Below, piece after piece: positions 1-6,382 of a DNA stretch of 8,225 nt (the first letter of the stretch is position 1; each line of letters starts with the position of its first letter). Below the pieces are notes generated by a model. The model was not told the DNA's origin, did no database searches, and was given only the letters and a program-made list of their open reading frames with translations. The position numbers were made by a program, and so were the translations under genes. Where the stretch lies: the NCBI GenBank assembly GCA_019348365.1, contig JAHWJO010000190.1:1-8225 (forward strand), read 5' to 3'. This DNA is from Armatimonadota bacterium (lineage in GTDB: Bacteria > Armatimonadota > DTGP01 > JAHWJO01).

Positions 1-35
1 CGCTGGCCGGAGCCCGCGGGGAGACGCGGCGGTCG

Positions 36-90
36 CCCCCGCCCCCCCCTGCGGCCTGCCCCCCCCACCCCCTCCCCGATCACTGACCCC
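36..90 (-). promoter_or_regulatory. G-run tract after rny (possible G-quadruplex)
   Basis: Read on the minus strand, the 3' flank of rny contains G-runs of 4 (90-87), 4 (77-74), 5 (72-68), 8 (66-59), 8 (49-42) and 5 (40-36). Several are separated by a single base. This meets the usual four-tract pattern for a G-quadruplex, and it would be in the mRNA sense strand. It begins only a few bases past the rny stop. No ordinary hairpin plus T-run terminator is visible here, so this may mark the transcript's 3' end. That role is inference. Positions 1-92 hold no gene that I can see. Confidence 0.5.
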
Positions 91-92
91 TG

Positions 93-1634
93 TCACTTTG
101 CGTATTCCACCGAACGGATCTCCCGAATCACCGTGACTTTAATGTGGCCGGGGTACTGTAATTCCTCCTCGATCCGCTTGGCGGTCTCGCGGGCCAGGAG
201 ACACGCTTTGGCGTCATCCACTTCCTCGGGCTTGACCATCACCCGAATCTCCCGGCCCGCCTGAACCGCAAACGTTTTCTCGACGCCGGGGATGGATTTC
301 CCGATGTCTTCCAGCTTCTTCAGGCGCTTGACGTAATTCTCCAGCACTTCCCGCCGCGCCCCGGGCCGTGCTGACGAGATCGCGTCGGCGCACTGCACGA
401 TGACCGCTTCCACCGTCTGCTGCTCGATATCGCCATGATGGGCTTCGACGGCGTGGATCACCTCCGGCGACTCCCCGTACCGCTTGCAGAGATCCACGCC
501 GATATCGACATGCGGCCCTTCCACCTCGAAGTCGATGGCTTTTCCAAGGTCGTGCAGCAGCGCGGCGCGCTTGGCGACTCCGACGTTCGCGCCCAGCTCC
601 GCCGCAATCGAGCCGGCGAGATGCGCCATCTCGATAGAGTGTTCGAGGATATTCTGCCCGAAGGAGGTGCGGAACCGCAATTTGCCCAGCACCTTCACCA
701 TTTCCGGGTGAAGGCCCGTCACTCCCGTCTCGAAGACGGCGCGCTCCCCGGCCTCCAGGATGAGCGCCTCCACCTCATCGCGGGCCTTGGTGATGCTCTC
801 CTCGATACGCCCCGGATGGATGCGCCCGTCGCTGATGAGATTGGTGAGAGCCACCCGCGCGACCTCCCGCCGCACCGGATCGAACGCGGAGAGGACGACG
901 CATTCCGGCGTGTCGTCGATGATCAGGTCCACTCCCGTGAGCGTCTCGAACGTGCGGATGTTGCGGCCTTCCCGCCCGATGATCCGTCCTTTCATATCGT
1001 CGGCGGGGAGCTGCACGGTGGAAACGGTCGATTCGGCGGTCTGATCCACCGCGCACCGCTGGATCGCGAGGGCCACGATCTTCCGGGCGCGTCGCTCCGA
1101 TTCGCGCTGGATCTCCTCCTCGTTCTGCTTGATGCGCCGGGCCTTCTCGCGCTCCAGCTCGTCATCGAGCTGCCGGAGGAGCAGCTGCCGGCCTTCATCG
1201 ACGGTCAGACTGGAAACGCGCTCCAGCTCGCGGCGCTGAGAGAGGACGAGTTCTTCCGCCTGGCGACGCAGGATTCCGATATCCTCCTCCTGGGATTCGA
1301 TCTCGTGCTCCTTCTTTTCCAGATTTTCCAGCCGCCGCTCGAGGGCTTCTTCACGCCCGCGAATCCGGGTTTCGAGCGCGGCGAACTCCGCCTGGCGTTC
1401 TCGGTTCTCCTTTTCTATCTCCTGGCGAAGGCGCTGGGATTCCTCCTTCGCTTCCAGTAGCAGCTCTTTCCGACGGGCTTCGGTCTCCTTGCCGGCGCTC
1501 TCGTGAAGACGCCGGAGCTCCTCTTCCGCTGCCCGCAAAGCCGTCCTCGCCTTGAGCGTCTGGGAGTACCCGAAGAAGGCCAGGATCGCCGCAAGCGCAA
1601 AGACTACGACTGCGGCGGCAGTGGCGGGATCCAT
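93..1634 (-). CDS. rny: Ribonuclease Y (membrane-anchored endoribonuclease)
   Basis: RNase Y starts mRNA decay by endonucleolytic cleavage at the inner face of the membrane and is a core component of RNA degradation in many Gram-positive-type bacteria. The 513-residue product has the family's normal length and order. A single N-terminal membrane segment (about residues 5-23) is followed by a long charged coiled coil (about 30-185). A KH RNA-binding domain comes next (from about 205; GxxG loop G220-R-E-G223, then residues L237-I-I-D-D). The HD metal-dependent phosphodiesterase domain has H332 and the H361-D362 doublet in ALLHDLGKA. The C-terminal region ends in VIREIRSVEYAK, typical of the family. 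The ATG is preceded by AAAGG at about 9 nt and places the membrane segment at the extreme N-terminus, so the start is convincing. The gene is complete and follows recX in the same direction, probably from its own promoter in the 168-nt gap. Confidence 0.97.
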   Translation of the reverse strand: MDPATAAAVVVFALAAILAFFGYSQTLKARTALRAAEEELRRLHESAGKETEARRKELLLEAKEESQRLRQEIEKENRERQAEFAALETRIRGREEALERRLENLEKKEHEIESQEEDIGILRRQAEELVLSQRRELERVSSLTVDEGRQLLLRQLDDELEREKARRIKQNEEEIQRESERRARKIVALAIQRCAVDQTAESTVSTVQLPADDMKGRIIGREGRNIRTFETLTGVDLIIDDTPECVVLSAFDPVRREVARVALTNLISDGRIHPGRIEESITKARDEVEALILEAGERAVFETGVTGLHPEMVKVLGKLRFRTSFGQNILEHSIEMAHLAGSIAAELGANVGVAKRAALLHDLGKAIDFEVEGPHVDIGVDLCKRYGESPEVIHAVEAHHGDIEQQTVEAVIVQCADAISSARPGARREVLENYVKRLKKLEDIGKSIPGVEKTFAVQAGREIRVMVKPEEVDDAKACLLARETAKRIEEELQYPGHIKVTVIREIRSVEYAK

Positions 1635-1698
1635 CTATATCAACCTTTCTCACCCAAGCGAATCGTTTTGGTCGTCTCGCGGGGCGAGCCGGGCGAAA

Positions 1699-1733
1699 CA
1701 AGTTATGAGTTATGAGTTTTGAGTGATGAATCA
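1699..1733 (+). repeat. Heptanucleotide tandem array A (consensus TGAGTTW)
   Basis: TGA trinucleotides fall at 1706, 1713, 1720 and 1727, exactly 7 nt apart, giving degenerate copies TGAGTTA, TGAGTTT, TGAGTGA and TGAATCA. It lies in the probable 5' UTR of rny. Heptad spacing puts stop codons in all three plus-strand frames. Short tandem heptads like these are known from cyanobacterial intergenic regions (STRR elements). Whether this one is related is unknown. Confidence 0.8.
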
Positions 1734-1752
1734 ACCCCCTGTGTCGTGAGGT

Positions 1753-1780
1753 ATCCTAATGTAAAGTGCAGCTATCTCAA
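1753..1780 (-). promoter_or_regulatory. Probable rny promoter
   Basis: On the minus strand TTGAGA (1780-1775; 5 of 6 to the -35 consensus) is followed after 16 bp by TAGGAT (1758-1753; 4 of 6 to the -10). This would start transcription near 1745, about 110 nt before the rny ATG. It sits between the two heptad repeat arrays. The match is only fair, and the surrounding AT-rich sequence makes chance hits easier. Confidence 0.4.
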
Positions 1781-1813
1781 TTCAAAATTCAGAACTCAAA
1801 ATTCAAAATTCAT
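1781..1813 (-). repeat. Heptanucleotide tandem array B (consensus TGAATTT), inverted to array A
   Basis: TCA trinucleotides at 1782, 1789, 1796, 1803 and 1810 are 7 nt apart. On the minus strand the copies read TGAATTT, TGAATTT, TGAGTTC and TGAATTT. The consensus matches array A but on the opposite strand, so A and B form a long imperfect inverted repeat around a spacer of about 47 nt. The last RecX codons and the recX stop (1805-1803) are inside this array. Confidence 0.8.
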
Positions 1814-2480
1814 CGAGCGGCTCATCCCCTCGCAGGAGTTCTTCGAGAGCGCCCAGGGCCTCCCGAATCACCTCCCAATTGTACCCCCGACGCTGCAGCA
1901 TTCCAATTACGCGCCGCTGGCGGACCCGGGGGTCGTCGGACTTCTCCCGCTCCAGGTACTTCCGGGCCAGCCGCTGCGCCGCTTCCGACTCGTCTTCCGG
2001 CTGAAGCGATTCCAGCGCGGATTCCGCCGTCTCTCGCGAGACACCTTTCTGGCGCAGCTCCCACCGGAGCAGGGATTTCCCTCGCGGCTTGCTCTGCTGG
2101 CGGTTGCGGACCCAGCCTTCGGCGAAGGCGGTGTCGTCCAGCAGGCCCGCTGCCGTGAGATCCTCAGTCACTCTTTTGACGAGCGGCGGGGCAAACCCTT
2201 TTTGCCGGAGTCGGTTTTCGATCTCCGACAGCGAGCGAGAGCGGTAAGAGAGGAGGAGATAGGCCGCGTTGAAGGCCCGCTGGGTCTCTTCATCGCCGAG
2301 GAGGACGGCGAGATCCTCGGAAGAGAGGTCTTTGCCGACGTGCAGGCCGTTGTCGAAGACGACGCGCTCGGAGAGGCCGCACGCGAACCGCCCGTCCAGG
2401 TACAGGTTCATGCGGTCGGGGTGGCGCTTCTGGGGTTCGAGGGCGGTAATTCTCCCGCTAATCTGCTGCTGCTTCTTCAA
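1803..2480 (-). CDS. recX: Regulatory protein RecX
   Basis: RecX binds RecA filaments and modulates their growth, restraining recombinase and coprotease activity in most bacteria studied. The 225-residue product shows the family pattern. An N-terminal beta region contains ITALEPQKR and LYLDGRFACGL. Three-helix modules follow, with S-x-S-L-S-E-I-E-N-R-L and KGF (about residues 80-95), the strongly conserved AGLLDDTAFAEGWVRNR, and a third module near RVIGMLQRRGYNWEVI. Translation begins at TTG (2480-2478). I see no convincing Shine-Dalgarno, and the stop of the upstream nuclease-like gene is only 12 nt away, so translational coupling is plausible. The homologous part of RecX begins only about seven residues in, so any other start would have to be very close. 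The C-terminus (residues E-F-stop) is encoded by a heptad repeat array. The gene is complete. Confidence 0.95.
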   Translation of the reverse strand: MKKQQQISGRITALEPQKRHPDRMNLYLDGRFACGLSERVVFDNGLHVGKDLSSEDLAVLLGDEETQRAFNAAYLLLSYRSRSLSEIENRLRQKGFAPPLVKRVTEDLTAAGLLDDTAFAEGWVRNRQQSKPRGKSLLRWELRQKGVSRETAESALESLQPEDESEAAQRLARKYLEREKSDDPRVRQRRVIGMLQRRGYNWEVIREALGALEELLRGDEPLDEF

Positions 2481-2492
2481 TCAGGTTGAATC

Positions 2493-3473
2493 TTACTCTC
2501 TGTTTATAGGGACTAACTCTCCAGATTTCAGAGTAAATCCACTTATGCGACTTCTTGTCTTTCCACTCTCAAACACACATTCTTTCAATTTATGTAAAAC
2601 ATCACCAAGCGAGTTAAAGTTAACTATTAATATCTTCCTTGTAACGCTTGAGAAGTGGTAACTAAAAAGCAACTCAGGAGGCAAAGGACTATATGGATAT
2701 TTTAAAGGAAATAATTCACGCAATCGACTAATTAAATTTGGGCTCCTCTTTAGCAAATGTTCTTTGGCTTTTTCCGAATATTCATCTAATTGCAAACTCT
2801 GCTTCTGATATGACAAAAGCACTTGTTTTTCTTCAGCCACATCGGTTAATGACGAGGCGTTACGAAAATCTTCAAGTGTTAATCCTGACTTCATTAAGTA
2901 TAAAGGAGCTGTTGTAACAAGCATAGGACAGATAAAGCTAATATATTGATCTTTATCGTTATAGGCACGAGCAATCTTCAATGCCTCATCAGATAAGAGA
3001 TTTGGTAAACAGTATCGTAACTGGCTTAGACCTCTCGTTATCGTATTTGGATCAAAGCCGTTACTATTGAGCTCAATGCCTGATGCACAATAATCAAATG
3101 ACGGCAGAGATTCGAAGAAAGGTTTTCGTTGGATTTGTTCAAACGAAAGATCATCAATAATACTGACGTAATTTTTCTCTGAGCTAATATACGGGAGAGG
3201 GTTAAAAACCCATCTGACGCTTGGATGATTGTATTTGCATTCAACAAGAATGTTTAGAGTACCCCAATGAAGACCGTTCTCTTCGAATTCTCTTCCAGCA
3301 AAGACATCAATTGAGAATTCCACTTCTCTCGCATCTTCATTTTTCCTTAAATAAGCATATTCTCCCCATGTATAATAACCTTGTACCAATAATTCATCTG
3401 ATACAAGCATTTCAAGAGGTAAACTACTTTTTAACAGAAAGTCTTTCCATTTATTTTGTGTATTATCAATCAT
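2493..3473 (-). CDS. Orphan PD-(D/E)XK nuclease-like protein, probably horizontally acquired
   Basis: I recognise no named protein; the product is 326 residues. The N-terminal 90 residues carry a pattern typical of the Mrr/restriction-endonuclease-like fold. A PLE helix motif (P19-L-E21, then VSDELLVQGYY) is followed by EFSID with D56, a short spacer, then LNILVECKY with E78 and K80. The D...ExK pair plus the upstream glutamate is the expected metal-binding set. The remainder (about 100-326) is soluble and matches no domain I can name. There is no signal peptide or membrane segment. Base use is strikingly AT-rich (27% and 38% GC in two 60-base lines counted, against about 72% in one recA line), pointing to recent transfer. 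It lies between the recA terminator hairpin and recX, with only a weak AGG about 9 nt before the ATG. DNA cleavage or repair is inference; catalysis could also be lost. Confidence 0.75.
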   Translation of the reverse strand: MIDNTQNKWKDFLLKSSLPLEMLVSDELLVQGYYTWGEYAYLRKNEDAREVEFSIDVFAGREFEENGLHWGTLNILVECKYNHPSVRWVFNPLPYISSEKNYVSIIDDLSFEQIQRKPFFESLPSFDYCASGIELNSNGFDPNTITRGLSQLRYCLPNLLSDEALKIARAYNDKDQYISFICPMLVTTAPLYLMKSGLTLEDFRNASSLTDVAEEKQVLLSYQKQSLQLDEYSEKAKEHLLKRSPNLISRLRELFPLKYPYSPLPPELLFSYHFSSVTRKILIVNFNSLGDVLHKLKECVFESGKTRSRISGFTLKSGELVPINRE

Positions 3474-3486
3474 TTGAGTAACCTAA

Positions 3487-3527
3487 ACATCACAGGACCG
3501 GGATGTAAATACCCGGTCCTGTGATGT
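3487..3527 (-). terminator. Hairpin terminator/attenuator after recA
   Basis: There is a perfect 16-bp inverted repeat (3487-3502 with 3512-3527) around a 9-nt loop, starting 12 nt beyond the recA stop. In the recA sense direction the descending arm is followed by GTTTAGG, so the U-tract is short and termination may be incomplete. In E. coli recX is expressed by partial read-through of a recA terminator. A similar arrangement here would also feed the nuclease-like gene. Confidence 0.8.
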
Positions 3528-3539
3528 CTCATAAGTGGC

Positions 3540-4604
<1,065 letters not shown>

Positions 4605-4696
4605 GCGTCGTCACAGTTCCTTTTTCCGGCGAAGACCCTCCCCACCGGGACAAAATCCGATTATCTCAAAGCTTCAAGCCGCGTTAAATCGTCTAC

Positions 4697-4710
4697 CGAA
4701 CATCTGTTTT
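4697..4710 (-). promoter_or_regulatory. LexA (SOS) box, Gram-positive type
   Basis: CGAACATCTGTTTT read on the plus strand matches the Bacillus/actinobacterial LexA consensus CGAAC-N4-GTTC, with one half perfect and the other GTTT. It lies immediately downstream of the recA -10 hexamer, over the expected transcription start, an ideal position for repression. This ties recA, and any gene reached by read-through, to DNA damage control. Confidence 0.8.
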
Positions 4711-4739
4711 ATTATAGCAGATTCAAGGCTCGCCCGCAA
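4711..4739 (-). promoter_or_regulatory. recA promoter
   Basis: On the minus strand TTGCGG (4739-4734) is separated by exactly 17 bp from a perfect TATAAT (4716-4711), which is preceded by TGC, giving an extended -10. The weak -35 is compensated by the extended -10. The 5' UTR would be about 100 nt. Confidence 0.8.
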
Positions 4740-4975
4740 CCGTTCACCGGCGGAAACGGATCCGGAATTCCAGAAAAATCACGCGTGAATTCTCTCCGAT
4801 TCCGGAGTGGATCGGGCGCAAAAAATAGAAAATCGGGAGCGGAAAAGGTTCCTCACATGAGCTTCCTCTACGAAGCTCTTCTACGTCTATTCTCTCATTC
4901 CAACGGTGTCTCATTCCGCCCCCATCCCGAATCCTCCTGCCCGCGAGCGGACTGTTGAAGCTTTACGGAGGGGCA
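4740..4975. other. Intergenic region between repeat-protein terminator and recA promoter
   Basis: I see no gene here. One open frame crosses from recA's antisense strand, but it has no start signal or recognisable product. The only local structure noted is a 7-bp hairpin, GAGCTTC/GAAGCTC (4859-4865 with 4872-4878, 6-nt loop), of unknown meaning. Composition is mixed and I found no tRNA or other RNA signature. Confidence 0.5.
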
Positions 4976-5012
4976 AATGAAAAAGAGGGATGAGCCTGAG
5001 CCCATCCCTCTT
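4976..5012 (-). terminator. Intrinsic terminator of the repeat-protein transcript
   Basis: A 10-bp perfect stem (4983-4992 with 5003-5012), extended by two more pairs around a CTGA loop, is followed on the minus strand by TTTTTCATTT. It starts 34 nt past the stop of the repeat protein and is a textbook rho-independent terminator in that direction. Confidence 0.88.
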
Positions 5013-5046
5013 CGTTGATCGACCTGATCAGCGCGACTTCCGACCG

Positions 5047-5415
5047 TTACACCCTGCCATCCGCCGGGTCGCCATACGGATCTTCGCTGGCGGGACGAAC
5101 GGCAAATCCCATCTCCTCCTCATCCGCCGGATCGCCGTACGGGTCTTCGCTGGAAGAGAGGATCGTCCGGCCCTCCAGAGTATCGGCGGGATCACCCAAT
5201 GGATCCATGCTGGCCGGAAGGATTTCCTCTCCACGATACGAGTCGGCGGGATCGCCCAGCGGGTCCATGCTGGCGGGCAGCACTTCATGGCCGTTGAGTT
5301 GGTCAGCGGGGTCGCCGTAGGGATCTTCACTGGCGGGGCGTACCTCGTTCGCCGGATCCCGATTGTCGCCGGTGAGGAGATCCTTCACCGTTTGTAGAAG
5401 ATGGTCCAGTCCCAT
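5047..5415 (-). CDS. Acidic tandem-repeat protein (five SxDPxGDPAD units)
   Basis: I do not recognise the family. The 122-residue product starts with a short amphipathic segment (MGLDHLLQTVKDLLTG). Five copies of a motif with consensus V/I-R/L-P-A-S-E/M-D-P-Y/L-G-D-P-A-D follow. The motif serines are S29, S49, S69, S89 and S110, so the period is 20 residues and the last is 21. D17-N-R-D-P-A-N23 looks like a decayed extra copy. The repeats come as E...Y (copies 1, 4, 5) or M...L (copies 2, 3) versions. The protein is acidic and has no cysteine, signal peptide or membrane segment. The ATG at 5415 is chosen over the longer open frame because an AGGAGG lies 5 nt before it. It follows a lipoprotein gene by 112 nt and is closed by an intrinsic terminator. 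Regularly spaced aspartates might bind a cation, which is speculation. Confidence 0.85.
   Translation of the reverse strand: MGLDHLLQTVKDLLTGDNRDPANEVRPASEDPYGDPADQLNGHEVLPASMDPLGDPADSYRGEEILPASMDPLGDPADTLEGRTILSSSEDPYGDPADEEEMGFAVRPASEDPYGDPADGRV
5059..5343 (-). repeat. Five in-gene 60-nt repeat units
   Basis: The protein repeats correspond to DNA units of about 60 bp. The copies differ largely at third codon positions (different Gly, Pro and Tyr/Leu codons) while the encoded core GDPAD is invariant. This indicates an old duplication kept by selection on the protein rather than a fresh tandem expansion. Confidence 0.85.
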
Positions 5416-5527
5416 TGGAACCTCCTGTAAAAATTGCAGGGGGCAACCTCGCCCGACTCGGCCTCCTACGGTCAAGCCGGGTGCGCTTCAAGCGCGGATG
5501 GGCATTCCCCTGTGAAGAAAAATCGGA

Positions 5528-5965
5528 TCAGTAGCCCGACGGTCCGGGCACAGCATTGGAACCGGGGTAGGAGAATTCCCGCGCTCGGTTGCGGTAGATC
5601 TCTGCCTCCTGCTGGGGGACGTAAATCCCCTGCGAAGGGGGAGAGACCCAGTGGGCTTTCCCCTGGGCATCACGATAATAGACGCGCCCGTTTTTCGAGC
5701 GGTAATATTTTCCCTGCGGGCCGGTCCCCTGATTATTTTTATTCTTGTTGTACATGTATGCGAGAGCCGCTGCGCCGGCGAGAAGTACCAGCTTTTGCTT
5801 GGTGCTCAGGCCCGGTTTTTCTCGTTGCGGAGGCGGAGGGGCGTATTCATTGGAAGCTCCTCCGTACCGGCTCGTGGAGGTTGTTTGCTGGGATCTGGAT
5901 GAACACCCTGCCAGAGTCAGAAACATGACCCCGGCGAGGAAGAGGGAAATCCATTGTTTGGGCAT
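5528..5965 (-). CDS. Small lipoprotein with YYR motifs, unknown function
   Basis: I do not recognise a named family. The product is 145 residues from the ATG at 5965. The signal peptide has a short basic start (MPKQ), a hydrophobic core and a lipobox L18-A19-G20-C21, so the mature protein should be lipidated at C21 and exported. A Ser/Thr/Gln- and Pro-rich linker (P43-P46) precedes a second hydrophobic stretch, LVLLAGAAALAYMY (59-72). Then comes KNKNN and a small tail with paired motifs YYRSKNGRV (87-95) and YYRDAQGKAHWV (96-107), and a Pro/Gly-rich end. The open frame extends 46 codons further upstream, but the lipobox at the right distance fixes this start; the nearest SD-like element (TAGG) is weak. 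It is probably cotranscribed with the repeat protein gene 112 nt downstream. Confidence 0.8.
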   Translation of the reverse strand: MPKQWISLFLAGVMFLTLAGCSSRSQQTTSTSRYGGASNEYAPPPPQREKPGLSTKQKLVLLAGAAALAYMYNKNKNNQGTGPQGKYYRSKNGRVYYRDAQGKAHWVSPPSQGIYVPQQEAEIYRNRAREFSYPGSNAVPGPSGY

Positions 5966-6382
5966 GGGACCTATTCGTCTCCCTGGATAAAGGCCAATCC
6001 TCCCGGTCAAAGGAAGTTCGACGAAGTGACGGGCTGACAGAGAAATGCTGATCGTCAATCTGACAGCCGACTTCGTTATACCCGAGCCCGGATGCCCCAA
6101 CACGCTATTTGTGTACGGGTTATCCTCCCATACCGCCCATTCCGCCCGTTAAAGATTCGGCGGACATCGGCTCATCGATCCACCTGCCCATGTCTATTGC
6201 TGAACTTGTGCTGAACTTGAGTAACTCCTATCCCTATCCTTGCTACGCAATGTCCAGACTCACAATGTCTATCTAAATGAACAGACCAGAATAGACGCTT
6301 TCTCCACCGGGTATAAACCTCTTTGTGGATGATAAGAAGTTCATCGTAGAGGCTGATCTAATGTTTCACAAGGAGGAGTTCC
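5966..6382. other. Divergent intergenic region with several repeats
   Basis: This stretch between the lipoprotein and ferritin-like genes holds no supported gene. It contains an imperfect hairpin (6022-6075; CGAAGT/ACTTCG and GGCTG/CAGCC stems), an exact 11-bp tandem repeat TGCTGAACTTG (6198-6219), and a direct repeat CAATGTC (around 6247-6265). The motif CGGGTATAA occurs once facing each gene (6084-6076 minus; 6308-6316 plus). No tRNA or riboswitch architecture is evident. Confidence 0.6.
6309..6317 (+). promoter_or_regulatory. Possible -10 element of the ferritin-like gene
   Basis: GGGTATAAA lies 66 nt before the start codon. It contains TATAAA (sigma-70-like) and GGGTAT (the -10 of sigma-B-type stress promoters). 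I cannot find a good -35 for either class at proper spacing, so this is tentative. A stress sigma factor would suit a YciF-type gene. Confidence 0.3.

Noticed and set aside
435..1460. A 341-codon open frame on the plus strand opposite rny
   Set aside because: It is fully antisense to a well-conserved RNase Y, has no ribosome binding site, and its leucine/arginine/histidine-rich translation is what GC-rich antisense frames give.
1719..2489. A 256-codon plus-strand frame opposite recX
   Set aside because: It is antisense to recX, begins in the heptad repeats, and lacks a ribosome binding site.
2478..3486. Insertion sequence or mobile element ends around the AT-rich gene
   Set aside because: I compared the two boundaries and found only very short chance similarities (such as GATTGA), no convincing terminal inverted repeat, target duplication or transposase.
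5059..5343. A CRISPR-like array, because of the regular 60-bp spacing
   Set aside because: The units are coding, contiguous and diverged at synonymous positions, with no conserved palindromic repeat separated by unique spacers.
4978..5397. A plus-strand frame with a good GGAGG five bases before its ATG, opposite the repeat protein
   Set aside because: Its start lies inside the minus-strand terminator hairpin. Its repetitive sequence simply mirrors the minus-strand repeats, where third-position variation preserves the minus product instead. The minus gene has its own AGGAGG and terminator. Low-level translation cannot be excluded.
5483..5495. Palindrome GCGCTT-C-AAGCGC between the lipoprotein and repeat-protein genes
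   Set aside because: The loop would be a single base, so it is not a useful RNA hairpin. It might be a protein-binding site but nothing else supports that.
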